Of a stretch of DNA of 64,000 nucleotides, positions 8,229-16,721 are shown piece by piece. How positions within the stretch are numbered: the first letter of the stretch is position 1; each line of letters opens with the position of its first letter. Origin of the DNA: Bradyrhizobium sp. LTSP849 (GTDB lineage Bacteria > Pseudomonadota > Alphaproteobacteria > Rhizobiales > Xanthobacteraceae); the NCBI RefSeq assembly GCF_000938255.1, contig NZ_JYMR01000005.1, positions 62,001-126,000 of the forward strand, read 5' to 3'. The position numbers and the translations under genes were made by a program. The notes beneath the pieces were generated by a model that was not told the origin of the DNA, ran no database searches, and was given only the letters and a program-made list of their open reading frames with translations.

Positions 8229-9278
8229 TCACCGTTGTTCTTCGGTTGAAAATCCCCCGAAGAGCTGGGTCAGGGGTTCGCCCATATACGAGTCCTTGAA
8301 TTCATGCGGGTGCACGAACTCTTCCTTAAACCACGGGAATCGCGCCGGATTGAAAGCTTCGATCAGCCAGTCAATCATGTGCCGCACTCTCGGAATCCGG
8401 CCGCTACCGGGATGGTAGGACAACCAGATATCCAGCGGTCTGTTCAGCTCGACCTCCAGTGGAATCAACTTCCCGCCAAGCGCAATGGCGTAGCTCGGGA
8501 ATACGCCGATTCCGGCGCCATTCGCGACAGCCCAGTAGTTGGCGCTCGAGACGTTGGTCTTCATGACCAGAAGGTCACGTTCCGGAACGCCCGGGAAAAA
8601 GCTCTCGAATGTTTCCTTGGCGGCGATCTGGTCGGCGAATTGCAGCACCAGGCGGTGCTTGATCAATTCCAACGCGGATCGTGGTGCGCCATGTTTCTCG
8701 ATATATTGTTTGGAAGCCCAGAACATCAGGTGCATGCGGCCGAGCCGCACCAGCTTGACGTCGAGCGCGGAGGGGCGCGACAGATGAATGGCGACGTCGG
8801 CCTCGTGGCGGGAGACGTCGGCCGAGCGCATCGCGCAATGTAAATCGACAAGGATCTTTGGATAGGCCTGCTGGAATTCAACCAGCCGGGGGGCGAGCCA
8901 GAATGTCCCGAGACCCTCGGTCACGGCGACGCGGACCTCGCCGGACAGGACGTTGGCCGTCGAATCGCTGGTGCGCAGCACGTCGTAGGCAGCCGCTTCC
9001 ATCCGCTCGACGGCGGAGACCACCAGCGCGCCTTCATCGGTCAGGTGAGTGCCGTGGACATCGCGGGTGAACAGGGTGGTGCCGGTCTGACGCTCGAAAT
9101 CATCAATTCGCCGGCGGACGGCGTTGATCGACAGCGACAGGCGTTCGGCCGCCGAACGGAAACTGCCGCAGCGGACCACTTCCAGGAATATCCGAGCCGC
9201 ATCCCAATCCGAGAGGCCGCTGAGATTTGTTTTTGGGCGTTCCTCCAGTGGAACGCCCCTTTCCGCCAAGGAGTGCAT
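8229..9278 (-). CDS. LysR-family transcriptional regulator
   Basis: A 349-residue LysR-type regulator, somewhat long because of about 20 extra N-terminal residues before the HTH (LSDWDAARIFLEVVRCGSFR, SAAERLSLSINAVRRRIDDF). The effector-binding part follows from about residue 110 (GEVRVAVTEGLGTFWLAPRL). The stop codon overlaps the possible GTG start of the XRE gene, so the two regulators are probably one transcript ending at the terminator 7659-7684. No divergent structural gene is next to it (the next plus-strand gene starts at 9773), so its target is not obvious. M1 is a reasonable but not certain start. Confidence 0.88.
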   Translation of the reverse strand: MHSLAERGVPLEERPKTNLSGLSDWDAARIFLEVVRCGSFRSAAERLSLSINAVRRRIDDFERQTGTTLFTRDVHGTHLTDEGALVVSAVERMEAAAYDVLRTSDSTANVLSGEVRVAVTEGLGTFWLAPRLVEFQQAYPKILVDLHCAMRSADVSRHEADVAIHLSRPSALDVKLVRLGRMHLMFWASKQYIEKHGAPRSALELIKHRLVLQFADQIAAKETFESFFPGVPERDLLVMKTNVSSANYWAVANGAGIGVFPSYAIALGGKLIPLEVELNRPLDIWLSYHPGSGRIPRVRHMIDWLIEAFNPARFPWFKEEFVHPHEFKDSYMGEPLTQLFGGFSTEEQR

Positions 9279-9772
9279 ACAAGTCCCTTCGAGCCGCTAA
9301 AGTGGCAGACTCTGGCGCAAACCACAACCTCGGCGGGTTGAGGAACGGCAGGTTTTGAGCGCCATCCTTACCGTGCTACAATTGGTATTGGAGTGTGCTT
9401 GGGGGCTGGAATCGGGTGAATTATCGCCCGGAAGAGGGGTGCGCGTGCGTTCCGTTGCGAGCCTTGAAATGGCTGCGGGATTGCCGGGTCTGTCTGGACC
9501 GGAGGGCGGAGCGCGAGATGTCGCGCGGCTTCGCAGAATGGATCAATCGCGCCCCGCCAGACGTTTCATCTTTAAGCGTTTCACTTATGACCACTTCGAT
9601 TTTCGCTGTTCGCGCCGCGGGGCGATGTCGATTGGATCTGCGGTTTCCACGCAGAAACACACTGAAATCGTATTCAAGAGCACGGAGTCCTCGTGCTATC
9701 CTTTGCTCCGCAGAGGGGCCGAGGGGATCGTTGCAAGCACGTCTCGCAGGCCGAATTAACGGAAAGAACGCC
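9279..9772. other. 494-base gene-free stretch
   Basis: Between the LysR gene (minus) and a small plus-strand gene. Open frames here have no recognisable family, no good ribosome site and mutually overlap, so I do not call any. I see no tRNA, terminator or repeat. Promoters for both flanking genes must be here. Confidence 0.5.
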
Positions 9773-10039
9773 GTGTCGCATTCAGACGAACAGTTGCAGT
9801 CGGTGCTCGAGACGCTTGAGGAGTGCCGCAGGGTTCTCAACGAAAGCAACAGCCGTGAGTCGGCCGAACTGCTCTCGATCGTCATCCTCGACGTGCGGAT
9901 GAAACTCAAAGGAATTGACAGTGCCGATCTCAAGGCATTGTGCGACGAAATGCTGCGGAGCGCTGGTAGCGAACCGCAGCCCCCCTCCAAGCAGACGCAG
10001 GACCAGCCCCGGCGTCCGCTGCTCCGCGTGGTGAAGTAG
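9773..10039 (+). CDS. Small hypothetical protein, helical
   Basis: An 88-residue protein beginning at GTG 9773, chosen because GGAAAG lies 7 bases upstream and the conserved-looking sequence starts here (SHSDEQLQSVLETLEECRRV). Predicted to be two or three helices (residues 5-70: heptad-like leucines, ESAELLSIVILDVRMKLKGI, DSADLKALCDEMLRS) with a proline-rich polar tail. No signal peptide or membrane segment. I do not recognise the family; similar short helical proteins occur in Bradyrhizobium with no assigned role. Hairpins follow the stop (10049-10117). Confidence 0.55.
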   Translation: MSHSDEQLQSVLETLEECRRVLNESNSRESAELLSIVILDVRMKLKGIDSADLKALCDEMLRSAGSEPQPPSKQTQDQPRRPLLRVVK

Positions 10040-10048
10040 CCGCGCCGC

Positions 10049-10117
10049 CGAATCTCGCTTTTTGGCGAGATTCGTGCGCGTCCCGATGCCGCATCTGTGA
10101 TCGCAGGCGGCATCGGG
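10049..10117. repeat. Two adjacent hairpins after the small hypothetical gene
   Basis: 10049-10074 is a perfect 10-bp stem (CGAATCTCGC / GCGAGATTCG) with a 6-base T-rich loop. 10082-10117 is a perfect 11-bp stem (CCCGATGCCGC / GCGGCATCGGG) with a 14-base loop. Neither is followed by a T run, so they may be transcript-end or mRNA-stabilising structures rather than classical terminators. Confidence 0.5.
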
Positions 10118-10248
10118 AGGAGCCCTGGTTTGATCGCGCCTCTGTTGCGCATTCTCCGGCATCGGCTACACCTGAGCCGGTTCGGCTCCGGCCCCGGCAC
10201 GCATTCCCGGCGTGCTGGCCGAGAGCCGGGGATGGCTCCGACTGCATC

Positions 10249-10980
10249 ATGCAAAATGTTTCGATTCCCGCGGCGCTGATTGCCGGCCTCGTCAGCTTCC
10301 TCTCGCCTTGCGTCCTGCCCCTGGTTCCGCCCTATCTGATCTATCTCACCGGCGCCACGATCGAGCATGTCGAGAGCGACGAGCCGGCTGCCGCCTCCAA
10401 GCGCGCGATCATGATGGCGGCGCTGCTGTTCGTGCTCGGCTTCTCCACCGTGTTCGTGGCGCTCGGCGCAAGCGCCTCGCTGATCGGCGGGCTGATCCGC
10501 GCCTGGTCGGCCGAGCTGTCGATCCTCGCCGGCATCGTCATCATCATCATGGGCCTGCACTTCCTCGGGCTGACGCGGATCGGCCTGTTGATGCGGGAGG
10601 GGCGCTTGACTGCGCCCAAACCCGTCGGACTCTGGGGCGCCTACATCATGGGGCTCGCCTTCGCCTTCGGCTGGACCCCCTGCATCGGCCCGATCCTCGC
10701 CGCGATCCTCTCGATCGCGGCGGCCGAGGCGACGGTGACCAAGGGCGCCGGCCTGCTCGCGGTCTATTCGGCGGGCCTCGGCATTCCCTTCCTGATCGCG
10801 GCGTTGATGATCAAGCAGTTCTCAAGACTGTTCGCGCGCATGAAAGGTCAGCTCGTCAACGTCGAGCGTGCCATGGGTGTGCTGATGGTGATCACCGGAA
10901 TCGGCTTCCTCACCGGCGCGGTCTCGAATGTGAGCATCTGGCTGCTCGAGACGTTTCCGGCGTTGCAGACGATCGGGTAG
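10249..10980 (+). CDS. ccdA: CcdA-type cytochrome c biogenesis / thiol reductant membrane protein
   Basis: A 243-residue inner-membrane protein with about six hydrophobic segments. It has the two diagnostic cysteines of the DsbD/CcdA family in SPCVLPLVPPYLIYLTG (first helix) and GWTPCIGPILAAIL (fourth helix). CcdA carries electrons from cytoplasmic thioredoxin across the membrane to periplasmic thiol oxidoreductases used in cytochrome c haem attachment and related reactions. Length matches the family (about 240). No ccm or thioredoxin-like gene is adjacent, so it seems to act from a single-gene unit. ATG 10249 has only a weak ribosome site. Confidence 0.92.
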   Translation: MQNVSIPAALIAGLVSFLSPCVLPLVPPYLIYLTGATIEHVESDEPAAASKRAIMMAALLFVLGFSTVFVALGASASLIGGLIRAWSAELSILAGIVIIIMGLHFLGLTRIGLLMREGRLTAPKPVGLWGAYIMGLAFAFGWTPCIGPILAAILSIAAAEATVTKGAGLLAVYSAGLGIPFLIAALMIKQFSRLFARMKGQLVNVERAMGVLMVITGIGFLTGAVSNVSIWLLETFPALQTIG

Positions 10981-10991
10981 AGCGTCCGCGA

Positions 10992-12086
10992 CTAGGCCCG
11001 CAACCTCGGAATCAGGCGCGTCGCGTTCTCATGGCCAATGGCATCGAGATCCTCCGCCGACAGGTCAAGCTTCTGCAATTGTGTGAACTGGCCAAAGCCG
11101 AAATAGGGATAGTCGGTGCCGTAGATAATCTGCGAGGCCGGCACGAGCTTGAGCAGCGCCGCCATGGACGGCGCGAACGTCGCGTTGGCGGTGTCGTAAT
11201 GAAGCCGGCGCAGCTCGCCTTCGATTCCCTCCGGCGCAAATTCCTTCAGATCGGGCCGCGCTCCATAGAACGAATTGATCCGCCCAGCCATCATCGGGAT
11301 CGTGCCGCCGGCGTGCGAGAACAGCCATTTGATGTCGCGATAGCGGGCAAATGAGCCGCTGAGCAGCAGGCTCGTTACCGTGCGCGTGGTGTCGTGCGGG
11401 ACTTCGATCACCGCCGGAAACGTGCCGATGCTGAGGGCACTGCAACAGTTCGCGACCAGCGGATGCACATAGACGACCGCCTTGCGGCGGTTGAGCTCAT
11501 CGAGCACGGGCCTGTAGGCGACATTGCCGAGCCATTTGTCGCCGTAGCTGGTCTGCAATCCAATCCCGTCCGCCTTCAGCGTGTCGAGTGCGTATTCGAT
11601 CTCCTTGAGGGTGGCATCGATGTCGAGCATCGACAGGGTCGCGAACAGGCCGAAGCGGCCCGGGTGGTCGCGCATCATCTCCGCCGCGTAGTCGTTGCAG
11701 CTCCGCGCCAGCCGGCAGGCCTCCACCGGCCCAAGATCGAACCACACGCCAGGCGTGGAGGCGACTGACAGGATGCCGGTACGGACCCCATTGCGGTCCA
11801 TGTCTTCCACCATCTTCTCGCGGGTCCATGCGACCTGACCGGGGAAGTGCGGCTGCTTGCGCGCGTCTTCGTAGCCAAGCCAGAGCTTCTGATATTCGGG
11901 CGGATAGAAATGAAGATGGGTATCGATCAACGTTGGCCTGGTTTGCCCGAATGTCGCAACGGACGGGATGGTCGAGGCCAGGCCAAGTGCGCCGATTCCT
12001 GCGAGCAAGCCGCGGCGCGACCACGTGTGGTCGCAGCAAGCAGAGCACGCGTGATGCTCTCGCAATGTCCTATCCCTCGTGTTCAT
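10992..12086 (-). CDS. Tat-exported amidohydrolase (ACMSD-like family)
   Basis: A 364-residue metal-dependent hydrolase. The start at ATG 12086 has GGGAGAAG 7 bases upstream (an ATG at 12113 lacks one). A twin-arginine signal is present ([18 protein letters not shown]), so the enzyme is probably folded in the cytoplasm and exported. The mature part begins with the strand-1 metal motif [12 protein letters not shown] (HxH) and has later ligand regions [27 protein letters not shown] and a final [12 protein letters not shown] aspartate. This pattern is the amidohydrolase_2 group (2-amino-3-carboxymuconate-semialdehyde decarboxylase and relatives), which hydrolyse or decarboxylate aromatic acids. 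Substrate unknown. It ends 11 bases from the convergent ccdA gene. Confidence 0.87.
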   Translation of the reverse strand: MNTRDRTLREHHACSACCDHTWSRRGLLAGIGALGLASTIPSVATFGQTRPTLIDTHLHFYPPEYQKLWLGYEDARKQPHFPGQVAWTREKMVEDMDRNGVRTGILSVASTPGVWFDLGPVEACRLARSCNDYAAEMMRDHPGRFGLFATLSMLDIDATLKEIEYALDTLKADGIGLQTSYGDKWLGNVAYRPVLDELNRRKAVVYVHPLVANCCSALSIGTFPAVIEVPHDTTRTVTSLLLSGSFARYRDIKWLFSHAGGTIPMMAGRINSFYGARPDLKEFAPEGIEGELRRLHYDTANATFAPSMAALLKLVPASQIIYGTDYPYFGFGQFTQLQKLDLSAEDLDAIGHENATRLIPRLRA

Positions 12087-12350
12087 CTCTGCTTCTCCCG
12101 CGACGAATTGCAAAACTGGATCGTGATGCTTGCACGGGCCAAACGGTTTCGTCCATCTGCAGTCCTCGGTGTGACTACGGGATGGATCGCGATTGTTGGG
12201 GATTGGATTGCGCCGTTTTTTCGTCGTTGAGCCATGTGTGCTCTGAGCTCATCGCGTCACGCCAGCAATTTTGTGTGAACACGTGCTTCGTGTCCAGAAC
12301 GTGCGCGCGGACATTGGTGATCTTCATCGCCATTTTCCCTTTCGGACCGT

Positions 12351-13907
12351 TCAGCGCGTCTCATCCAGCGCGCAAATGACCGTGCAGACCACGCCGCGCG
12401 GCAGGAAGTCCACCGTTGCCTCGCCGCCGAGCTGGTCGCGCGCGCTGCGCTCGATCAGGCGCGAGCCGAAACCGCGCTGCACCGGCGCCGTCACCGGCGG
12501 CCCGCCAATCTCGCTCCAGATCAGCCGCAGCCGCGGCTTCGGCGTGTCGGCGATGACTTCCCACTCCAGCGTCACCCGGCCGGTCTCGTTGGATAGCGCG
12601 CCGTATTTGGCGGCATTGGTGGCGATCTCGTGCACGATCATCGACAGCACCACGGCAAGCCGCGGCGACAGCGGCACCGCAGGGCCGGTCATGCGGATGC
12701 GTTCGGGACCGGAGAGCAGAAAGGGCTGGAGCACGCGCGTCACCACGTCCTTCAGCTCCGAGCCCTGCCACTTCTCCTGGCTCAGGAGATTATGCGCTTC
12801 GGCGAGCGCGCCGAGACGGCCCTCGAACTTGGCCCGCTCGTCGCGGCTTGCGCTGCGGAAGGTCTGCACCGCGATCGCCTGCATCAGCGCCAGCGTGTTC
12901 TTGACGCGGTGATTGAGCTCGTCGATCAGCAGATTGTGCAGCATCTCGCCGCGCGCGATCGTGGTCGCCATTCTGACGGCAAAGGTCAAGCCGATCAGCA
13001 GCAGCACGCCGCCGATCAGGCTGGTGATCGCGATGTTGTGCCAGAGCGGCGCGATCAACGAGCTTTCCGGGACGCCTGCGGCGACCGTCCACCTGGTCAG
13101 CTGCGATCTCGTATAGGCCGACGCGAGCGCAATGCCGTCGAGCGAGATCGACGAGAGCGACGCCTCGGGTGCGCGGAACATTTCCTCATAGAGCGAGGGC
13201 GAAGCGCGCTTGCCGAATGTTTCACTCGGGTTCGGCACGCGCGCGAACACGGTGCCCTTAGCGTCGAGCAGGGATACCGTCCACTGCCGGTCGGGCCGCT
13301 GCTTCTCCACCAGGTCCTGAAAGATGCTGATCGGCGGATCGAAGCAGAGGTCGTAGATCACTTCGCCGTCGCGGAAGACGGGAACTTCGACGGTGAGAAC
13401 CTGTCGCCGATTGAGCGCGCCGGTGAACAGGTCGGAATATTGCGGCGCCTTGGCCGCAAACATCCTCTCGACGATCTCGAGATTGCCGCGCGGCGGCAGG
13501 CTCGCGATGTCTTCCGTCGCGGAGGAGAACAGGATCCGGCCCTTGCGGTCGGAGATCAGCACCAGGCCGCCCTTGCCGTATTGGTCGAGGAAGCCGAGCG
13601 CGATGCGGCGAAAATTCGGGAAGTCGTCGTTTCGCAGCGAATTCGTCAGCGCGAGCACCTGCAGGCTGCCGGTCATCCGCTGCACCTCGGAATCCAGCAC
13701 CAGGCGCATGCTGCGCACGTTCTCCAGCACGCGACGGGTCGCGTCGCTGCGGTCCTGCTTGTAATTGTAGAAGGCGATGCCGACCGCAAACACGATCATT
13801 GGCAGCGTCGTTCCCGCCACCAGGAGAGCGAGCCGGACCGGCAGGGTGAGCTTTGGCAAACGCGGATATCCTGGTTCCAGCGCGACGGCACCGGACAGGC
13901 GAAGCAT
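12351..13907 (-). CDS. HWE-family sensor histidine kinase, membrane bound
   Basis: A 518-residue sensor. An N-terminal transmembrane segment (VRLALLVAGTTLPMIVFAVG) is followed by a long periplasmic region (about residues 50-285, Cache-like, with VLDSEVQRMTGSLQVLALT) and a second membrane segment (IAITSLIGGVLLLIGLTFAV). The cytoplasmic kinase has the H-box ELNHRVKNTLALMQAIA with phospho-acceptor H333 and an HWE-type ATPase domain (VLSMIVHEIATNAAKYGALS, ending GFGSRLIERSARDQLGG). HWE kinases are widespread in rhizobia and often feed single-domain receivers in stress or light signalling. No response regulator is adjacent, so it is an orphan. The start at 13907 avoids overlap with the gene ending at 13997. 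Confidence 0.88.
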   Translation of the reverse strand: MLRLSGAVALEPGYPRLPKLTLPVRLALLVAGTTLPMIVFAVGIAFYNYKQDRSDATRRVLENVRSMRLVLDSEVQRMTGSLQVLALTNSLRNDDFPNFRRIALGFLDQYGKGGLVLISDRKGRILFSSATEDIASLPPRGNLEIVERMFAAKAPQYSDLFTGALNRRQVLTVEVPVFRDGEVIYDLCFDPPISIFQDLVEKQRPDRQWTVSLLDAKGTVFARVPNPSETFGKRASPSLYEEMFRAPEASLSSISLDGIALASAYTRSQLTRWTVAAGVPESSLIAPLWHNIAITSLIGGVLLLIGLTFAVRMATTIARGEMLHNLLIDELNHRVKNTLALMQAIAVQTFRSASRDERAKFEGRLGALAEAHNLLSQEKWQGSELKDVVTRVLQPFLLSGPERIRMTGPAVPLSPRLAVVLSMIVHEIATNAAKYGALSNETGRVTLEWEVIADTPKPRLRLIWSEIGGPPVTAPVQRGFGSRLIERSARDQLGGEATVDFLPRGVVCTVICALDETR

Positions 13908-13996
13908 AATGCCGCGCCGGTATTGCGCCACTGCGCTTTTCGGAGGGCTTGCGCGCCGGCTTCTGCACGGCGCGCAAGTTGCAGTGCAAAAGCCGC

Positions 13997-15271
13997 TTAC
14001 AGATTGCTCTCCGTGATCGCGGCATACACCATGCTGCGCAGCTCGCGCCGGATCGGATAGGCGCTCGACGGCAGCACCTGTGTCATGAAGATCGTGATCA
14101 ACTCCTCGGCTGGATCGATCCAGAACGAGGTCGTGGCCGCGCCGCCCCAATTATACTCACCGGGGCTGCCGGCGATCAGCGTCTCCGCCGGCCGCATGGT
14201 CACGGCGAAGCCGAGGCCGAAACCAATGCCGTTATAGCTGGCCTCGGAGAACAGCGAGCGCGATACCTCGGGAAGGAAGCGGCCACCCGGAATGTGGTTG
14301 GTCGTCATCAGCGCCAGTGTCTTCGGCCCGATCAGCCTGACGCCGCCGAGCTCGCCGCCATTGAGCAGCGCGCGGCAGAAGGTGAGATAGTCGGCGACCG
14401 TCGAGCACAGGCCGCCGCCGCCGGAAATGAGGGACGGCGGCGACAGGAACGAGCTCTTGGTCGGGTCGTCCTGGAGCGTCAGGCCCTCGCGGCGCTGGCC
14501 GGCATGGAAGGTCATGCCGCCACCCGGGTCCGCCGAGTAGCAGGCGGCGAAACGATGGGCCTTGGAGGCCGGCACGTGGAAATCGGTGTCGGTCATGCCG
14601 AGCGGATCGAGGATGCGTTGTTTCAGGAACTGCTCGAACGGGATCCCGGAAATCTTGCCGATGAGATAACCGAGCACATCGGTCGCGACTGAATAGTTCC
14701 AGGCCTCTCCCGGCGAGAACTCCAGCGGAATTTTTGCCAGGCTCTCGACCATGGTCTGGAGCGTGCCGGATTTCTCGACCTCGCCGATTTTCTCGGCGCG
14801 GTAGGCGGCATCGACATTGGAGCGCTGCTGGAAGCCGTAAGTCAGCCCGGAGGTGTGGCGCAACAGGTCGACGATCAGCATCGGCCGGGTCGGCGGCCGG
14901 GTCAGGAACGCCGGCGAGGTGCCGGCGACGAACACGCCGAGATCCTTCCATTCTGGAATATATTTGGCGACGGGTTCGTCGATCGCGACCAGGCCCTGCT
15001 CGACCAGCATCATGAACGCGACGCTGGTGAGCGGCTTGGTCATGGAATAGATGCGGTAGATGGTGTCGTCCTTGACCGGTGCCTTGCGCTCGACATCGGC
15101 AAAGCCCTGCATGGAGCTGTGGGCGACCTTGCCGCGGCGGTAGACCAGCAGATGCGTGCCCGGGAAGCGGCCGGCATCGATATAGCGGTTCTTCAGATGC
15201 GCATCGACGCGGTCGAGCGCGGCCCTGGACATGCCGACGGATTCGGGCGAGGCGGGGGTAGGGGCGAGCAT
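13997..15271 (-). CDS. Serine hydrolase, class C beta-lactamase / esterase EstB family
   Basis: A 424-residue protein of the beta-lactamase-related serine hydrolase family. The nucleophile motif SxxK is S76-M-T-K79 (IYRIYSMTKPLTS), the second motif is YSVATDVLGYLIG (Y-x-x), and the C-terminal region FGLGFAVTMRPAETLIAGSPGEYNW (cited in part) carries the usual Gly-rich strand. No signal peptide is visible, so it is probably a cytosolic esterase, D-aminopeptidase-like or transesterase enzyme rather than a resistance beta-lactamase. GGAGGA lies upstream of ATG 15271. It precedes the HWE kinase on the same strand, 89 bases away. Confidence 0.88.
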   Translation of the reverse strand: MLAPTPASPESVGMSRAALDRVDAHLKNRYIDAGRFPGTHLLVYRRGKVAHSSMQGFADVERKAPVKDDTIYRIYSMTKPLTSVAFMMLVEQGLVAIDEPVAKYIPEWKDLGVFVAGTSPAFLTRPPTRPMLIVDLLRHTSGLTYGFQQRSNVDAAYRAEKIGEVEKSGTLQTMVESLAKIPLEFSPGEAWNYSVATDVLGYLIGKISGIPFEQFLKQRILDPLGMTDTDFHVPASKAHRFAACYSADPGGGMTFHAGQRREGLTLQDDPTKSSFLSPPSLISGGGGLCSTVADYLTFCRALLNGGELGGVRLIGPKTLALMTTNHIPGGRFLPEVSRSLFSEASYNGIGFGLGFAVTMRPAETLIAGSPGEYNWGGAATTSFWIDPAEELITIFMTQVLPSSAYPIRRELRSMVYAAITESNL

Positions 15272-15456
15272 CAGTTCCTCCGGGCAGTTTCTCGGGAAGG
15301 TGATAGCCGAAATGACGACCTTATTCCAAGCGGGACGCGCTTAACGCGAGGCCGCCGACTGGTGTAGGCTCCAGTCTGGAACGCCTCCAGGGAGCCCCAA
15401 GGACTCCCCTAAGGACCTCTAACGGGGCCAACGAGAAAAACTCAAGGCAGCGCATC

Positions 15457-16374
15457 ATGACCCAGTTCAACGAGACCGAACTCACCGAAGCCGTCGTCCG
15501 GAGCTTCGACCAGACACCAAACCCGCGTGCAAAGTTCCTGCTCCAGGAATTGGTGAAGTCGCTGCACGATTACGTGAGCAAGACCGGTCTGACCTTCGAG
15601 GAGTGGGAATACGCCATCGACTTCCTGACCCGCACCGGCCAGAAATGTACCGACACGCGCCAGGAATTCATCCTGCTGTCCGACGTGCTCGGCGTCTCCA
15701 TGCTGGTCGATGCCGTCAATCACCGCGACCGCGACGGCGCCACCCAGACCACGGTGCTCGGCCCGTTCTACGTCGGTGAGCACAAGGTCACGGCCCACGG
15801 CACCGACATCTCGCCGAACAATCTCACTGGCGAACGGATGTTCGTGCAGAGCCGCGTCACTGATCTTCAGGGCAAGCCGCTCGCGAATGTGCCCGTCGAC
15901 GTCTGGCATGCCGATGATGACGGCTTCTACGATTCACAGAAGCCGAACTATGACGAGGTCGGCGCGTCCGCACGTGCGCGCTTTGTGACCGATAGCGACG
16001 GCAAATTCTTCTTCCGCACCATCCTGCCGTGCAGCTACCCGATCCCGACCGACGGTCCGGTCGGCGAGATGATCGTGCAGACCAAGCGCCATCCGATGCG
16101 CCCCGCGCATGTGCACTTCTTGGTCAATGCCAAGGGCTATGAGCCGCTGATCACGCACGTCTTCATGGACGGCGACAAATATCTCGATTCCGACGTGGTG
16201 TTCGGCGTCAAGGACGACCTCATTGCCAAGGTCGAGCCGCGCAACGATCCGGCGATGCCCGACGGCAGCAAGGCCGGCGGGCAGTGGCATCTGATGACCT
16301 ACGAATTCCACCTCAAGCCGGGCGGCGGCATGGCGCCGAAGCCGCTGGGAACGAGGGCGGCGAAGCCGGCCTAG
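15457..16374 (+). CDS. Intradiol ring-cleavage dioxygenase (catechol / hydroxyquinol 1,2-dioxygenase type)
   Basis: A 305-residue non-haem Fe(III) dioxygenase. Residues 20-95 form the N-terminal helical dimerisation domain (dioxygenase_N) and the catalytic domain begins at VLGPFYVGEHK. Iron ligands fit Y158 (DDDGFYDS), Y194 (PCSYPIPTDG), H218 and H220 (RPAHVHF). The enzyme opens catechol-type rings between the two hydroxyls, giving muconate or maleylacetate, in the cytoplasm. The N-terminal domain and RMFVQSRVTDLQGKPL style suggest catechol or hydroxyquinol as substrate; I cannot separate them. No ring-hydroxylase, maleylacetate reductase or muconate cycloisomerase is adjacent, so pathway context is missing. 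Confidence 0.9.
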   Translation: MTQFNETELTEAVVRSFDQTPNPRAKFLLQELVKSLHDYVSKTGLTFEEWEYAIDFLTRTGQKCTDTRQEFILLSDVLGVSMLVDAVNHRDRDGATQTTVLGPFYVGEHKVTAHGTDISPNNLTGERMFVQSRVTDLQGKPLANVPVDVWHADDDGFYDSQKPNYDEVGASARARFVTDSDGKFFFRTILPCSYPIPTDGPVGEMIVQTKRHPMRPAHVHFLVNAKGYEPLITHVFMDGDKYLDSDVVFGVKDDLIAKVEPRNDPAMPDGSKAGGQWHLMTYEFHLKPGGGMAPKPLGTRAAKPA

Positions 16375-16405
16375 TATGGTGTGAATCACGTCTGCCTACT
16401 TCATG

Positions 16406-16447
16406 TGCGCCGCACAAGATTTGAGCGAATCGCAAGTTTGGCGTGCG
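16406..16447 (+). promoter_or_regulatory. Upstream activator element of nrtA (copy 1 of 2)
   Basis: A 42-base block that recurs upstream of narK at 19856-19897 with only five differences. It starts TGCGCCGCACAAG, has TTGAGCGAATCGCAA in the centre and ends GCGTGCG. It contains two dyads: GCACAA-N3-TTGAGC and CGCAA..TTGGCG, about 18 bp apart. It lies 116 bp upstream of the sigma-54-like promoter, the position expected for a bacterial enhancer. A tandem NtrC site is the likeliest reading, though the match to the textbook NtrC consensus is only partial. Confidence 0.65.
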
Positions 16448-16521
16448 CGCCGGGAGCTGCGACAACCCGGCGCGGTAGGTCTAACTAATTAATTTTAAAG
16501 GGGTTTTCTGGTTCGCTGGAT

Positions 16522-16537
16522 TGGCATGAAGCTTGAA
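16522..16537 (+). promoter_or_regulatory. Sigma-54-like promoter of nrtABC
   Basis: TGGCATG-N4-TTGAA: the -24 element matches TGGCAYG and the spacing to the -12 block is exact, but the -12 GC reads GA. The same unusual -12 is found in the narK promoter at 19971-19986, which argues it is functional rather than chance. Predicted RNA start near 16547. Confidence 0.6.
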
Positions 16538-16548
16538 TCATTCAAGCC

Positions 16549-16566
16549 GACGCCATTGACGCCGTC
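16549..16566 (+). promoter_or_regulatory. Putative NasT (ANTAR) target hairpin in the nrtA leader
   Basis: GACGCC, loop ATTGAC, GCCGTC: five of six stem positions pair and the hexaloop has A at position 1 and G at position 4, the signature of ANTAR-protein RNA targets. It sits at the predicted 5' end of the transcript. A strong 7-bp hairpin (GACGGGG / CCCCGTC, 16604-16621) follows and could be the structure whose formation is prevented. A second hexaloop hairpin, normally part of the motif, was not convincingly found. Confidence 0.5.
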
Positions 16567-16721
16567 CCGCGAGACTTCTCATCCGAATTGCTGACGCCAC
16601 CCAGACGGGGGTCTCCCCGTCGCGCGTTCGCTTGCGTCTGTTTCCAGGCGCCACCGGACGGACGGGCCGCTCGTGCGTACTGACGCAATCATTCGCAACG
16701 ACGCAAAGGACGACACCAAAC

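Noticed and set aside
9355..9759. Open frame of 134 codons on the plus strand
   Set aside because: No family match, no ribosome site, overlaps an equally long frame, and lies in a likely regulatory gap.
12630..14060. Open frame of 476 codons on the plus strand
   Set aside because: Antisense to the HWE histidine kinase; no recognisable domain, composition typical of a reverse-frame shadow.
15457..16374. Intradiol dioxygenase as part of the nitrate region
   Set aside because: Although on the same strand, it is separated by the sigma-54-type promoter module and has no functional relation to nitrate uptake.
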